From assembly GCF_001083805.1 (NCBI RefSeq), contig NZ_JXSK01000002.1, positions 1 through 64,000 on the forward strand: a stretch of DNA of 64,000 nucleotides. The letters are read 5' to 3'. Shown one piece after another: positions 37,496-47,428 of the stretch. Each line of letters opens with the position of its first letter. Position 1 is the stretch's first letter. The stretch is from Photorhabdus luminescens subsp. luminescens (GTDB lineage: Bacteria > Pseudomonadota > Gammaproteobacteria > Enterobacterales > Enterobacteriaceae). Both the position numbers and the translations under genes were made by a program. The notes beneath the pieces are model-generated. The model saw only the letters and a list, made by a program, of their open reading frames with translations, was not told the origin of the DNA and ran no database searches.

Positions 37496-37951
37496 CTATA
37501 TTTTTCCCGCTGCTTTTAACGTGTTGTAGCTAGGAAGATAACGCTTTGGATTAACGACACATAGCTGCTGAAAAACGGATGAAGCCTCTTCTCCCTGAGA
37601 CAACATTGCTTCATCACGGTTCTCATAGTAATACCGGATAACATTCATTACTTGTTTCTCGTTTAGCATCAATTTTATTCCTTGATTTACAGCATTTTCC
37701 TTTTGAGCTTTATATACCGGGCTTTCAATCGAGTAACTTCCTGTTCGTAACAGGACCTCTTCTGCGGGAGTAGAAGGATCTATATAGTTCAGTCCTGCAC
37801 TCGCGGCATACTGCTGGAATATAGACTGGGACATACACATAGCGGAAATCTTTTCCTGCCGAGAAATGTCACTGTTTTCTGCCCCGGCGCTAAACACGCT
37901 GGCAAACAAAGCCCCCGCAACAATAATATTTAATGTTAGATTTCTACACAT
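37496..37951 (-). CDS. Small exported protein inside the baseplate operon
   Basis: I do not recognise the family. The 151 residues begin with a clear signal peptide (MCRNLTLNIIVAGALFASVFSAGA, cleavage after AGA). The mature part is helical and has two cysteines, one in SAMCMSQS and one near the end in QLCVVNP, which could form a disulphide in the periplasm. It lies four bases after the spike gene, in the same direction as the tail genes. Exported proteins are not tail parts, so this is probably a lysogenic-conversion or exclusion cargo gene; that is inference. Confidence 0.65.
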   Translation of the reverse strand: MCRNLTLNIIVAGALFASVFSAGAENSDISRQEKISAMCMSQSIFQQYAASAGLNYIDPSTPAEEVLLRTGSYSIESPVYKAQKENAVNQGIKLMLNEKQVMNVIRYYYENRDEAMLSQGEEASSVFQQLCVVNPKRYLPSYNTLKAAGKI

Positions 37952-37955
37952 ATTT

Positions 37956-38657
37956 TTATTCCGGTTTGTTGGTTTTTGAACCTCCAGATTTTACACCGCC
38001 ATGAATGTGCGATGAAAGTCTAACCCCATCTCCTGTAATTTCACCCTTCGCTGTTACGGTTCCACCGAATGTTGCATTTCCACCGTTACCACCACCACCT
38101 TGAATAACCGCACCATTTAATATAATAGATGGTGAGTTCATTGTGATTGAATTTGACGAAGTAATTTCCGTTGTCGGTGCGACTACGTTAATTTTATTCG
38201 GTGAAACAATATTTATCTGATTATCTGAAAATTCAATATATTGTTGTGGCTCTGCGTTTAAAACACCCCCCAGATAAATTGCATCTGAATAATTATGTGT
38301 TCTTTTTGAACCTGGCAATGCCGGTGCTTTTGTTGCTCTGACGCTACTGATATCACGATCACAGATAGCAATTAGACCAATATCACCAATCACTGGATTC
38401 ATAATGACAGCACTGTTACCACGCTGGAGGCGAAATATTGGAACATTATAGATTATTCCATTCTCGATTTTTCTCCCGGTTCCCGTCATATTATGCACCA
38501 TCGGCTTGACATCTACGGTTTTCCCATTCGATTTAATGATAAGACCCAAAGTGATAAAAACATGCTGACTAAGAAATTGCCTCATAACAAAATCAAGGGT
38601 ATTCGCCTCACTATAAAAATCAGCCGGCTTTGTTGTTAATTTTGGCATTGTTGTCAC
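37956..38657 (-). CDS. Baseplate spike protein, gp138/gpV-like
   Basis: A 233-residue spike with the phage Gp138 N-terminal OB domain (VKPMVHNMTGTGRKIENGIIYNVPIFRLQRGNSAVIMNPVIGDIGLIAICDRDIS). A beta-helical repeat region follows (INIVSPNKINVVAPTTEITSSNSITMNSPSIILNG), with a tip carrying an HIHGG motif that likely holds the metal ion of the spike apex. Such proteins pierce the outer membrane. It overlaps the end of the hub gene by 38 bases. Confidence 0.85.
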   Translation of the reverse strand: MTTMPKLTTKPADFYSEANTLDFVMRQFLSQHVFITLGLIIKSNGKTVDVKPMVHNMTGTGRKIENGIIYNVPIFRLQRGNSAVIMNPVIGDIGLIAICDRDISSVRATKAPALPGSKRTHNYSDAIYLGGVLNAEPQQYIEFSDNQINIVSPNKINVVAPTTEITSSNSITMNSPSIILNGAVIQGGGGNGGNATFGGTVTAKGEITGDGVRLSSHIHGGVKSGGSKTNKPE

Positions 38658-39504
38658 CCTCCTCTTTTACGGGAGTACCATTAAATGATGTGTGCCACTG
38701 ACCACCATCAAGCCAGGATGTAAGATAGTGCTCCGCCCCTGTTATCAGATAAGTGCCGCTAGCATTCGGTAAAGAGGTTTCTATTTGTATCTTACGACCT
38801 AAAATAATTTCATTACTGAAAAGAATAGTTGCTGTTATTCCCACGCCAGTAAATATGGGATAGCCAATCAACCCATATTTGGAAGACGTAAATAACAATT
38901 TTTCAACTTTCGGTTGACCATGCGGCCAAATAGTCACTTTATCAATCCTGAAGTCAGTGTCTATATCTAACGCATTTGCGGCTTGCTGGATTTGATTAAC
39001 AACATTTCCAGTAAAATTAGGATTTGAGATAACACCTTTGGCGCCATAGTTTTCAACCGTTAGATCGGCTTTTTTAGCCATCGCAGTAATAATATCGACA
39101 ATATCGACATCTCCCGATGCAGTGAACGGTTCAACTTCCTTTGCTCTCAGGCCAAACATCACACTGGCTGTTATCGTCAGGGGGGTGTCAGGTAACTGAT
39201 TAAAATCTGCATAAGCATCACTGATAAAACCCTCGAATATGGCATTACCATCCGCCCATACACGCATTAAGTTGAATTTTGCACTACCAATCCAGATCCC
39301 TCGATAGCTCAACGTTGCCATTTGACTGGTTGTTAACCCCCAGATTTGTAATGTTATTTGTGTCCCTGATATGCCGCCCCACGCCGCTATGTTGACATAA
39401 GCGCGTGCATTTTCGATAGTCAGTATATTGTTACCGCTATCATCAAATGTCTTGCCGTCAACTAGCTGAAATTCAACTTTGATATTGCGTTGCTTGTACG
39501 TCAT
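38620..39504 (-). CDS. Baseplate hub protein (gp44/gpD-like)
   Basis: I start at the ATG of [14 protein letters not shown] (294 residues), which overlaps the stop of the gene before it (ATGA). The protein shows the mixed-beta layout of myophage hubs, with [15 protein letters not shown] and [27 protein letters not shown] in the middle, and ends [26 protein letters not shown], a LysM-like/hub closing pattern. It should form the trimer that holds the spike. A 20-codon upstream extension overlaps the previous gene and is not used. Confidence 0.78.
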   Translation of the reverse strand: MTYKQRNIKVEFQLVDGKTFDDSGNNILTIENARAYVNIAAWGGISGTQITLQIWGLTTSQMATLSYRGIWIGSAKFNLMRVWADGNAIFEGFISDAYADFNQLPDTPLTITASVMFGLRAKEVEPFTASGDVDIVDIITAMAKKADLTVENYGAKGVISNPNFTGNVVNQIQQAANALDIDTDFRIDKVTIWPHGQPKVEKLLFTSSKYGLIGYPIFTGVGITATILFSNEIILGRKIQIETSLPNASGTYLITGAEHYLTSWLDGGQWHTSFNGTPVKEEGDNNAKINNKAG

Positions 39505-39806
39505 GGAGTCACCTCTCTTGGGAAAAGGTAATATAATTTGTAGCGCTGCCCTAACCCTTCCCAAAGGGGATCAGATGAACCATCCAGATCAGCAAAAAAC
39601 AACTCACCCTGGAATCGTAAGTAACTGTAACGAACCATTTTATTGCAGTTGAGACACACAACTCCCTGCAATACAGGTTTATCATTTACAGTTAAGTCCA
39701 TATATAAACCGGTGCTACGTTGATTGAGACGTATCATGCATGACTGCTCATTCAATGTCACCGTGAACTCTTGAGCCTTGGCCGCCCTGAGCGCTATTTC
39801 AATCAC
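39501..39806 (-). CDS. Small baseplate protein (baseplate plug-like)
   Basis: This 101-residue protein lies between the Dit-like protein and the hub, where myophages of this type carry a small baseplate plug protein. It has a beta-sandwich character with [29 protein letters not shown] and a conserved-looking [36 protein letters not shown]. It overlaps its neighbours by four bases on both sides, so translation is coupled. Exact role is inferred by position. Confidence 0.7.
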   Translation of the reverse strand: MIEIALRAAKAQEFTVTLNEQSCMIRLNQRSTGLYMDLTVNDKPVLQGVVCLNCNKMVRYSYLRFQGELFFADLDGSSDPLWEGLGQRYKLYYLFPREVTP

Positions 39807-40624
39807 GTCAATTTCCTCGATAATTCTTCTACTGCATCATTGAGGTGGTTAGTGGCACTCAATACAGAATCATTTAACGGACCGGTAATCGTCTCTGTCG
39901 CACGCTGGAAGCCGGATGAAACTTTATCGGCAACTTGTGTTGCAGCACTGGAAACCGATTTTTTTAATCCGGTCAGGGCCTTTTTGACATCGGATAATGT
40001 GGCGTGTTTTGTTGCACCTGTTTTTTGTTCAGTGTTTTTGCTTGGACCTTTAGCCGTCTCATTCTTTGTTGTATTTGACTTATTAGCAACATTGCTGCTC
40101 ATCGTCACTTCAGCAATGTCTTGTACGGCTTGGAAAACTGCGGTCACAATCAGCAATGTGACGCCGTTATCCTGCTTTATCCGATAATCGTACTTAATCA
40201 AATCGTAACTTGTGTAAGTGGTATCGGGTGTTTCGATATCGTAAATTTCGGCACTGGATACCATCTTATCTAACGCTTCAAGAACATCAGAACGCGAAGT
40301 TAGGGTGAGGTTTGTTAAGTTAGGCACAGAACCAGAAAAACCGGTCCATCCTTCAAATGAAAATGTCACATGAACTTCACCGGGCCGCTGCACTTTGTTG
40401 TACGATGTGTAGCCACCTTTCTCTATCGGTGCAGTGGTGATAGATGCCTCTCGTGTGACTTCTACTGCAATGAATGAGGTGGGCGTAAACGGCTTATCAC
40501 CAACGTTCTGTCCGGATGCATAATAAATACCATACCCTGGGGATATCATACTGTTAACAGCAGACAGCAGATTGCCGCTACGGAACGCGCTAAGTACCGT
40601 TGTTTGATTGAGAGAAAATGCCAT
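39803..40624 (-). CDS. Dit-like / baseplate tail protein
   Basis: The N-terminal 150 residues ([70 protein letters not shown]) look like the Dit-like tail-protein domain that joins the tube to the baseplate hub. The rest (from about 175) is polar and rich in K, S and T with low complexity, ending in helices. It starts one base before the tape-measure stop (coupled). Confidence 0.72.
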   Translation of the reverse strand: MAFSLNQTTVLSAFRSGNLLSAVNSMISPGYGIYYASGQNVGDKPFTPTSFIAVEVTREASITTAPIEKGGYTSYNKVQRPGEVHVTFSFEGWTGFSGSVPNLTNLTLTSRSDVLEALDKMVSSAEIYDIETPDTTYTSYDLIKYDYRIKQDNGVTLLIVTAVFQAVQDIAEVTMSSNVANKSNTTKNETAKGPSKNTEQKTGATKHATLSDVKKALTGLKKSVSSAATQVADKVSSGFQRATETITGPLNDSVLSATNHLNDAVEELSRKLT

Positions 40625-42759
40625 TATCCGGTTACCCCCGTTGAATAGCTTGTTGCCAGCGTTGATCCACCTATTTTCTGTCGGGCATCGTCAACCACGC
40701 CTTTTACGTTGTTAGCGTTAGAGCTGACTTGAATAGTTCCGATATGGTAACTCTCAGAAACAGAGGAGGTTCGGTTGTTATTTACCGTATTCGAATAACG
40801 TTGTGCCGCCACATGAGCGCCAGGTTGCGGCATATTCGCCAAGACTTTTGGAATATAATCGCGGGTTTCTTTTGGTGCGGCACCCAGTCCTTTACGAAGA
40901 ACATTTCCCTGTCCCCAGTTATAAGCCGCCAGCGCTTTACTCAAATCGCCATCAAACATTCTCATTAGCTGAGATAAATATTTTGCCGCAGCCTCCGAAG
41001 ATTTCACCGGATCAAAGACGTCATCATCCTTTAACCCAAAATTTCTAGCTGTACCTGGCATAAATTGAAATAAGCCCCTGGCACCTGCTTTGGATACAGC
41101 ATACTGATTACCTCCCGATTCCGTCATGGCAACACTACGTAACAAACCCTCCGGTAACCCGAACTGCTGCTCAAGCTGCGCTAATTTCGGTGATAGCCAA
41201 CCCAGTAATTTCATGCCGGTAGTATTTGATGTATTATCAAAGGATGACATTTCATCTGTCACAGCTTGAGGGATCAACAAATCAATTAACTTATTAATTG
41301 AATCGGTCAGCTTATCTAACGCGGTTTTTAACCAATTATTGCTGTATTCCAGCCGCTGCTGTCGTTCATCTTCTGCCCGAATAATCCGGTCGTTTTCGCT
41401 GCGTTTTTCTTCCTCTTTGACTTCTTTAACTACGGTCTTATCTGGCTTAGAGGCTTTGCCCTCCAGTTTTGCCTGATAAGCTTCATATTCTTTTTTACTA
41501 AAAAAAGGCGTCCAGTCGCTTGCCAGATAAACCCCATACGAATCCAGTGTATTTTTGGCCTCCTCTCCGACAATCGAAGTCGCGACTGACTCTACAGGAT
41601 CATATAACGCATACCCGATAGCGCCATATATCCCAGCTTTCCCTATAGCCCCTTTGCCTAGCAATCCGCCGCCACCTTTCCCCATTTTCAGCATGGATGA
41701 AGCCGCGCGATAAATTCCCCATAGCCATCCCGCAAACTTCAACCCAATCAGACCAATGATGACATTACTCCAACCGCCTACCGCATCCGCAGCCTGATTA
41801 GCGACTGAAATAATAACACTCATCTTATCGAGAAAACCGCTGACCGCTTTTTTAATCTCTTCCGGATGCTTATTCATCCAATCGGCTAAATCCTTCAGCC
41901 AGATATTGAATTGATTGATGTATGGCAAAAGGGCATTAAACAGAATGTAGCCTGTTTTCTCAAAACTCTGGCTTATCTCTGTCCACTGTTCACGGAAACG
42001 ACGCGCAGCGACAACAGATTTATCATCTACACCTGAATTGGCTGTAAATTTATCCACATCTTTGAGTGCATGACCGGATGAGAACCACTGCTGCGCGGCG
42101 TAACCGAATCCCAGTTCACCGCCATAAGCTTGTTGTTGATCTTTATTGAGCCTGGGAAAAACACCGGTCAGCTTGCGCATGATGGATTCGGTACTTTCTG
42201 AGGTAATATCAATATCCACACCCGCTTGTGACGCCGTTTTTAACAGCGTCTCAAGAGCCGGATCAAGCGCAACACCTGATTTTAACCGGGCTTTGGCATC
42301 ATTAATGCGTGAAAATGCCCCGACAATCTCATTTGCGCTCACCCCGAATGCTTGACCCGCTTTTGTCCAGCCATCAAGCGCCTTAGCCGACATGCCGAAT
42401 GCATCAGCAGCAGTACTTAACTGATTGAGATTGCCGGTAAAGCTGGTCACAAAACTTTTCAGTCCACCGAGTGAGACCGTAACACCCGCCAAAGCCAGGA
42501 TCTGACCCTTTATGCTGGAAAAGAAAGAGGCGGCTTTCTTTCCTGCCGTCTCCATTTCTTTTGCCACTTTTTCAGTTTTCTTGCCGGTTTTGTCTAATGA
42601 TTTACTGGTTTTCTTTTCGCCATCATTAAACGAGTCAACCAGTTTTTGCATCACCTGAGCCAAACCACCGATCCCGGCAATTACCGCGGTTTCACCTGCA
42701 CTAAATTCAGTCGCGTCCAGTCCCAGAGTTATAACAAGTTCATCTATAATGTTTGCCAT
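40624..42759 (-). CDS. Tape-measure protein with C-terminal lytic transglycosylase domain
   Basis: At 711 residues this is a short tape measure. It has a long helical start with coiled coil (KKTSKSLDKTGKKTEKVAKEMETAGKKAASFF), a glycine-rich hydrophobic segment near 330-375 and charged helices after it. From about residue 540 an SLT (lysozyme-like) domain follows: LPEGLLRSVAMTESGGNQYAVSKAGARGLFQFMPGTARNFGL, with the catalytic Glu in MTESGG, and ALAAYNWGQGNV. The domain would open peptidoglycan during DNA entry. The start overlaps the end of the frameshifted chaperone (TGATG). Confidence 0.9.
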   Translation of the reverse strand: MANIIDELVITLGLDATEFSAGETAVIAGIGGLAQVMQKLVDSFNDGEKKTSKSLDKTGKKTEKVAKEMETAGKKAASFFSSIKGQILALAGVTVSLGGLKSFVTSFTGNLNQLSTAADAFGMSAKALDGWTKAGQAFGVSANEIVGAFSRINDAKARLKSGVALDPALETLLKTASQAGVDIDITSESTESIMRKLTGVFPRLNKDQQQAYGGELGFGYAAQQWFSSGHALKDVDKFTANSGVDDKSVVAARRFREQWTEISQSFEKTGYILFNALLPYINQFNIWLKDLADWMNKHPEEIKKAVSGFLDKMSVIISVANQAADAVGGWSNVIIGLIGLKFAGWLWGIYRAASSMLKMGKGGGGLLGKGAIGKAGIYGAIGYALYDPVESVATSIVGEEAKNTLDSYGVYLASDWTPFFSKKEYEAYQAKLEGKASKPDKTVVKEVKEEEKRSENDRIIRAEDERQQRLEYSNNWLKTALDKLTDSINKLIDLLIPQAVTDEMSSFDNTSNTTGMKLLGWLSPKLAQLEQQFGLPEGLLRSVAMTESGGNQYAVSKAGARGLFQFMPGTARNFGLKDDDVFDPVKSSEAAAKYLSQLMRMFDGDLSKALAAYNWGQGNVLRKGLGAAPKETRDYIPKVLANMPQPGAHVAAQRYSNTVNNNRTSSVSESYHIGTIQVSSNANNVKGVVDDARQKIGGSTLATSYSTGVTG

Positions 42760-43375
42760 CAGTTTTTACCCTGCTGTAAAACGTAAGCATTGTGATTATC
42801 GACCTGAACAATCTCAATTAACTGCCAAAGATCCTCCACGCCATAAACTGTATCCAGCTCATGGAGTGTCGCTCTTCCTGATGAGATAACGGTCGCTATT
42901 GTGCCTGGGACATTTGTATAACTGACGATACCGAATGGCTTTGAGATACTGGAATAGCGCGGCGGGATTACGATTGGTCGGCGGTTTTGAAAAAACCCAC
43001 GTGTAACTTAAGCACCTCTGCACGCAATTTCAGCCGGGTAACAATTTCTTCAATGTCACTGTCGATCAGTTCACGCTTGATTTTTTTATCTGCCGGGTTC
43101 GGGACCATCTGTACACAGCCCATCAGTTCATCAAGTAGTGGCCTGGCTTCATCAGGAGCAATGCGAGAAATTGCTTTCAATCCAACCACCGCTAATGCAG
43201 CCATGCCTAAATCCCGAAAATTATCGGGGATATCCAACCCTTCTCTCCCCATTGCCATCAATGCACGAATAGCCCACCATTCAGCCTGTGAAGCGGGCAT
43301 TTCCTGAATGTAAAAAAGCTTTCCTTTGTCGCGGTTATCATCATTCATAGTGATGAAGGTTTCTTTACGTGCCAT
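42759..43375 (-). CDS. Tail assembly chaperone GT, made by -1 frameshift
   Basis: After the slippery T TTT TTC (42989-42995) the -1 frame stays open for 76 codons and stops exactly on the tape-measure start. The product of the shifted frame contains LHELDTVYGVEDLWQLIEIVQVDNHNAYVLQ, which looks like the T domain of lambda-type GT chaperones. Total length about 205 residues. The shift joins 129 codons of the first frame to this extension. Such fusion proteins bind the tape measure and recruit tube subunits. The frame was read by hand and has no stop; the shift itself is inferred. Confidence 0.8.
42968..43375 (-). CDS. Tail assembly chaperone G (unshifted product)
   Basis: A 135-residue helical protein located between the tube and the tape measure, the fixed place of the tail chaperone. 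It includes FYIQEMPASQAEWWAIRALMAMGREGLDIPDNFRDLGMAAL. Its C-terminal VGFFKTADQS is produced only when ribosomes do not shift at the T6C site. Its start abuts the tube stop. By analogy with lambda gpG, a fixed ratio of G to GT is needed for tail assembly. Confidence 0.8.
   Translation of the reverse strand: MARKETFITMNDDNRDKGKLFYIQEMPASQAEWWAIRALMAMGREGLDIPDNFRDLGMAALAVVGLKAISRIAPDEARPLLDELMGCVQMVPNPADKKIKRELIDSDIEEIVTRLKLRAEVLKLHVGFFKTADQS
42989..42995 (-). promoter_or_regulatory. Slippery heptamer T TTT TTC
   Basis: The pattern fits X XXY YYZ in the reading frame of the G gene (GGT TTT TTC). It lies 19 bases before the zero-frame stop codon. Confidence 0.75.
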
Positions 43376-43812
43376 TAGCTATATGCCTCACCTGTTATTG
43401 ATTCCCACTCAATGACGGCCTGTGCCGCTTGTAAAACCTTTCCTGCGTCCGGCATAGTTTTCCATTGCTTCAGAACGCCGTTCACCAATGTGTATTTACG
43501 CCCGATGGCCGGAAGAATAACCGTCGCATTACATCTGAACACAGCAACGCTAGTACGTGATGTCGTCGCCCAAGTATCAAAAATGGTGCGACTTTCCGAA
43601 TCAGGCATAATATGGATCGTCTGATTGATATTGCCGTAGATAAAACCCGCTGACAGTTTACCGTCCGCCCCACGTACCGTTTCAGCCAAATCTAACGCCT
43701 CAGTTTCGAAAATGTTATCTGCCGCAAATCCCTGTAATTGCACACCAGACGGATATAAATTAGTGACTGTCAGGGTAATGACCGCATCAGCAGAAGTGAT
43801 TGTGTCTGACAT
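43375..43812 (-). CDS. Tail tube protein
   Basis: I start at [23 protein letters not shown] (145 residues), because its ATG overlaps the sheath stop as TAATG; a longer frame reaches 20 codons back into the sheath gene. It has the beta-rich content of contractile-phage tube subunits (IHIMPDSESRTIFDTWATTSRTSVAVFRCNATVILPAIGRKYTLVNGVLKQW). It lies directly after the sheath gene. Assignment rests on position and fold style. Confidence 0.78.
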   Translation of the reverse strand: MSDTITSADAVITLTVTNLYPSGVQLQGFAADNIFETEALDLAETVRGADGKLSAGFIYGNINQTIHIMPDSESRTIFDTWATTSRTSVAVFRCNATVILPAIGRKYTLVNGVLKQWKTMPDAGKVLQAAQAVIEWESITGEAYS

Positions 43813-45299
43813 TATTGAACCTCCGTAGATGCCATTTCGAATTTCTGAATACTGCCACCGTCGCAATACCACAGTGTACAGCTTGGGCTGGTGCGATTTG
43901 CACGCATAGAAGCAGACATTTCCCCGATATACAAGTAATAACCCTTCGCGATTATTGACGTTGAAACATCAGTTCCCACGGCGTTAATAATTTCCAGCTT
44001 TTGTGCAGCCGATAATGTTACGCCTGATCGGATACCGCCCCACAACTTAAACCGCTGGATAACATCACTCATTGAGGCTTCCACCAGCGCACGGCCAGCC
44101 GTGTTATAAGGGATAGTCTTGTTGGATTTGAACAAGGCAATAACCGCACCTTGCAAGTTCGCATTCAACCAGATTTGACCACAGAAGGAATCTAACCACT
44201 TAAAATCACCGGTTATTGTGCCATCAGCCCAATAATTTTCGGTGATGTTATTGGCGGCATAATTGCCATAGAAGTTATATCCATTAGCAATCAATGCATC
44301 ATAAACATCAGAATCGATCACATCCGGACTGAGGCCATTCAATTCTCTGAATTTAAACGGAACACGCCCCTCCGTTCGCTCAAAATCCAGTACTGCCGCA
44401 TAACCTAATACCGCTGCCGGTTTCATATTATCAGAGCAGAAAACAGGAACGACACTCCCGTAGCGATTAATACCAATAATTTTATGGGCGAGAGTTTCCT
44501 GGCTGCCTTTCACTTTTGCCGTGCCGCTTGTTGTCCAGGCAACATAGAAATAGCGATATGCCTGACTACTAGCCCACGCGGATAATGCAAGATGCTGTTC
44601 ATCTGTGCATTCAAATACCGTCGTAAAACCGGCCCATTGCTGAGACTGCGTTTTAATCACGGCAAATAGATCAGGAACCGCCGACACCGTAGCCCCCTGA
44701 GAAACCGTTGCCCCTAGTGCGCCAGTGAACTTAAGAGCCTCGGCCCCATCACCAGTACCATAGGTGATACTTGTATCTTCCGGTTTAATGCTGCCAGAGG
44801 CAACATTGATGATGAAAGCTTTACGGGTGGTATCGAACACAACCGTTACTGCCTTACCAATTGCTGTTTCAATGCTCTTTGCTGCATCCGCAAAGGATTT
44901 AACCCCATCAAGATTGATTGCGGCATTTATTGCTGCACCATTGATATTGAGTTTCAACGTACCGGACATTTTTTGCAGATCGGTAATGGCTACCCCATTA
45001 AAAGAACCTGAACGTAACCAGGCCGATACTGCCGCTCGATTAAATCGCGAAAACAGTAATTGGCCGGGTGTCTTTGTACAGTTGTTGTACCCTGAAAAAT
45101 AAATAGCCGCCATGCTATATTCTTCGGATGCACCACCGAAATATGCCGCCACATCTTCTTTAGTCGAGAATGACAACACCGCACCAACGGGTGCATATAT
45201 ATTATCTGTCAGTAATAATCCATTGAGATCAACAGCATTACCCGCTGCCGACAGCACCCCCGGATTAATTCTCACGTCTTTACTGATTGGAATTGCCAT
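43812..45299 (-). CDS. Tail sheath protein (DUF3383 type)
   Basis: The 495-residue protein starts [34 protein letters not shown] and has [24 protein letters not shown], the pattern of DUF3383 sheath proteins of myophages. Later features are [47 protein letters not shown] and an end near FEMASTEVQ. It shows that the prophage has a contractile tail. Its start overlaps the end of the gene before it by 20 bases. Confidence 0.88.
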   Translation of the reverse strand: MAIPISKDVRINPGVLSAAGNAVDLNGLLLTDNIYAPVGAVLSFSTKEDVAAYFGGASEEYSMAAIYFSGYNNCTKTPGQLLFSRFNRAAVSAWLRSGSFNGVAITDLQKMSGTLKLNINGAAINAAINLDGVKSFADAAKSIETAIGKAVTVVFDTTRKAFIINVASGSIKPEDTSITYGTGDGAEALKFTGALGATVSQGATVSAVPDLFAVIKTQSQQWAGFTTVFECTDEQHLALSAWASSQAYRYFYVAWTTSGTAKVKGSQETLAHKIIGINRYGSVVPVFCSDNMKPAAVLGYAAVLDFERTEGRVPFKFRELNGLSPDVIDSDVYDALIANGYNFYGNYAANNITENYWADGTITGDFKWLDSFCGQIWLNANLQGAVIALFKSNKTIPYNTAGRALVEASMSDVIQRFKLWGGIRSGVTLSAAQKLEIINAVGTDVSTSIIAKGYYLYIGEMSASMRANRTSPSCTLWYCDGGSIQKFEMASTEVQ

Positions 45300-45822
45300 G
45301 AATAGACTCCACTGTTTTAGTATTCAGCGTAATACTGTCGAAAAATAGTTGCTCTGTTGTCACAACGGGGTTGATTTGAGCGGTAAATTCAAATGTCCAA
45401 CGCGACTCATATTGCTGTTCACCATTAATCATCGTCGTCTGAATCGGATCGCTTGCATAGAGCGGTACCATATCGATACCTGATCTCTTGAATAGCTCAC
45501 TTGCATGTTCAGTACGCACTGTCGTTGCAATAATGTAAGCATCCTCATGAGCGAACTGACCGTAACAGTCAATTTGACATGTCCAGCGTGTCGTCCGAGT
45601 GATTAGATTCTCCCCCATACCTGCCGCTGCTGGTGCGTTATAGATCACTACACTTGTTGATAAACCAGTGCTGTTCAATGGTGTCATAACAATAAAATCA
45701 CTATCCGGCATCGGTGAGCGATTTATTTGAGACAAAATAACGCTACGCTTAGGTATTAAGGCCATTAAAAAACCGCGTAATGCGGTTGTTATATCGTCTT
45801 GTGTTACACTTATCGTTGCCAC
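45280..45822 (-). CDS. Neck / tail terminator-like protein
   Basis: I use the GTG of [19 protein letters not shown] (180 residues), which has a GGGG-AG ribosome site; the longer frame runs into the gene before it. The content ([67 protein letters not shown]) matches the phage neck-terminator type (gp12/LIC_12616-like), which closes the tail tube. It is followed by the sheath gene with an overlap. Confidence 0.7.
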   Translation of the reverse strand: MATISVTQDDITTALRGFLMALIPKRSVILSQINRSPMPDSDFIVMTPLNSTGLSTSVVIYNAPAAAGMGENLITRTTRWTCQIDCYGQFAHEDAYIIATTVRTEHASELFKRSGIDMVPLYASDPIQTTMINGEQQYESRWTFEFTAQINPVVTTEQLFFDSITLNTKTVESIHGNSNQ

Positions 45823-45824
45823 TA

Positions 45825-46193
45825 TTACTCCCCACGCTGCAATGTAACAGCGAATTTGCACCAATCCGGCCACGCTTCCAAAATCTGCACTATCAACCAC
45901 ACTTCACCATTAATAATCAGCAGATCACCCCCTTGCTGCCTGGGGCGGTTGACAGCATTAAAATTGCCATTCACATAAGCCGCTTTGAGTATGCCCTGAA
46001 TATTCAAACCGTTTGTATGTTGCAGATCAGTAAAAGTAAGTGGCTGGATTTGTGCGGTAACGGGTGTTGTAATGTATTTCGGGATTTGCTTGCCACTGGG
46101 TGCTATATCATATCCCACACTTACCCGTATCTCTCCAGGCGAGTGAGGATTAACAACCCCAACAGCACCAGATACAATATGGTGCAGGTTCAT
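45825..46193 (-). CDS. Phage head-tail connector-region protein
   Basis: A 122-residue beta-rich protein (PHSPGEIRVSVGYDIAPSGKQIPKYITTPVTAQIQPLTFTDLQHTNGLNIQGILKAAYVNG, then GGDLLIINGEVWLIVQILEAWPDWCKFAVTLQ). It lies in the group of small connector genes between capsid and sheath. No precise function can be given. It overlaps the gene before it by four bases. Confidence 0.65.
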   Translation of the reverse strand: MNLHHIVSGAVGVVNPHSPGEIRVSVGYDIAPSGKQIPKYITTPVTAQIQPLTFTDLQHTNGLNIQGILKAAYVNGNFNAVNRPRQQGGDLLIINGEVWLIVQILEAWPDWCKFAVTLQRGE

Positions 46194-46648
46194 TCGTTCC
46201 CCTCATCAACCACATAATCAACACTATTTAGCATATGTTTTGTGTGACGTAACGGCGCATCAAATCCCTTTTTAGCTATAGTTGATTTTTCATTAGCCGG
46301 TGAAGTGAAAGAACGAATGGATTGCTGAATTTGCCCCTTAATAACTTCCCCGGTCATTCGTAATGCCACATCTCCGCTCATACCATTATCCCTCAGACAC
46401 TGTGCGACAGTATCACCCCATTCATTAGCATGTTCGTTGATAGTGTTACGAAAAAACGGGCGGGGCCGCCTGTTGCGACTCGGATCACCAATCTCATTAC
46501 TGATTGCCACCATTGCAACCGAAGTGCCATCGGGATAAGTCACATTTTTGAAAAAACCAGCCCGCAATTTTTTGCCTTCACCCACTCTTTTAGCTAATTG
46601 CTTTAAGTAGCGTTTTGCTGCATCACCCCCCTTGATACTGCTCGACAT
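46190..46648 (-). CDS. Head-tail joining protein, HK97 gp10-like
   Basis: I start at [22 protein letters not shown] (152 residues), whose ATG overlaps the previous stop (TTA/CAT on the + strand). RRPRPFFRNTINEHANEWGDTVAQCLRDNGMSGDVALRMTGEVIKGQIQQSI is the helical pattern of gp10-like minor head-tail proteins (RPFFR... followed by G-ik-Q-q-I). The longer frame of 197 codons runs antiparallel to nothing known. Confidence 0.7.
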   Translation of the reverse strand: MSSSIKGGDAAKRYLKQLAKRVGEGKKLRAGFFKNVTYPDGTSVAMVAISNEIGDPSRNRRPRPFFRNTINEHANEWGDTVAQCLRDNGMSGDVALRMTGEVIKGQIQQSIRSFTSPANEKSTIAKKGFDAPLRHTKHMLNSVDYVVDEGNE

Positions 46649-47097
46649 TAGCGCCTCCATTGAGTCCGTGGATAGTAATATGACGGATAGTGAGAGGGAG
46701 AGCTGCCGGGGATGTAACGCATAGTTCTGTATTGCGCTGTTGCCTGCCAGTACATAGCCCCGTATTTCGTCTGCAAGAACCAAGCAGCACGTTCACTCAC
46801 AGCGCCCATATCAGCCGAAACGGAAACAGGCCCCTCGCTTGCGCTGCTAACCCGCCCCACGAGCGGATTGGCCGCTGTTCCGCTAGCAGATAAACGATTA
46901 AGTTCAGCAATATGAGCAACAAGTATATTCAGTAACATTGCGCGTTGCTCAAGATCACTAACTGGGCTTTGGGCCGTATTGTTAAGATAGAGTGTTGCTT
47001 CAGTAAAATAGGTATCCAGCAGAACATCACTGACAGAAGAAAACTCTGGGTAACGAATGCGAAACTTCACGACATCAAAAACAACAACAAAGCCCAT
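46648..47097 (-). CDS. DUF4054 head-tail connector protein
   Basis: The 149-residue protein has the DUF4054 start [34 protein letters not shown] and [15 protein letters not shown], an all-helical adaptor similar to gp6/gp15-type connectors that sit under the portal. It ends in a tyrosine-rich, basic tail ([17 protein letters not shown]). Confidence 0.82.
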   Translation of the reverse strand: MGFVVVFDVVKFRIRYPEFSSVSDVLLDTYFTEATLYLNNTAQSPVSDLEQRAMLLNILVAHIAELNRLSASGTAANPLVGRVSSASEGPVSVSADMGAVSERAAWFLQTKYGAMYWQATAQYRTMRYIPGSSPSHYPSYYYPRTQWRR

Positions 47098-47101
47098 TAG
47101 C

Positions 47102-47428
47102 TTAATCCTCTTCTTTTCGCTGCTCGATATTCTTACCCGGCTTTTTGGGATCGATAGGCTCCAACCCGTTCTTTAACTCGGCTTTTTCCTCAGCTTCCGT
47201 CCGGGCCTCTTTGAGCTTTTCCTGAGCAAAAATAAGCCCATTTTTGACTAATTTCGTATCGGCATGGAGTTCCAGATATTTGTCAAAAAATGCTTTATCA
47301 ACATCATATGTCAATCCATAACCACCAATAATTGTTGATGAATTTATCCCGTTTAGCGTCACGCGATTCTCATCAATTTCAATCGTTAACCCGTGGGGCA
47401 ATTTACACCCCACAATGACTGTCGCCAT
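47102..47428 (-). CDS. Conserved phage protein after the capsid gene
   Basis: A 108-residue protein beginning [19 protein letters not shown] with a [35 protein letters not shown] centre and a charged, lysine- and glutamate-rich tail. Proteins of this kind lie between the DUF2184 capsid protein and DUF4054 in related myophages; the function is not known. It directly abuts the capsid gene stop. Confidence 0.65.
   Translation of the reverse strand: MATVIVGCKLPHGLTIEIDENRVTLNGINSSTIIGGYGLTYDVDKAFFDKYLELHADTKLVKNGLIFAQEKLKEARTEAEEKAELKNGLEPIDPKKPGKNIEQRKEED

Noticed and set aside
46649-46783. N-terminal extension of the gp10-like gene
   Set aside because: The extension lies within the DUF4054 gene; the downstream ATG overlaps the DUF4054 stop in the usual coupled way.
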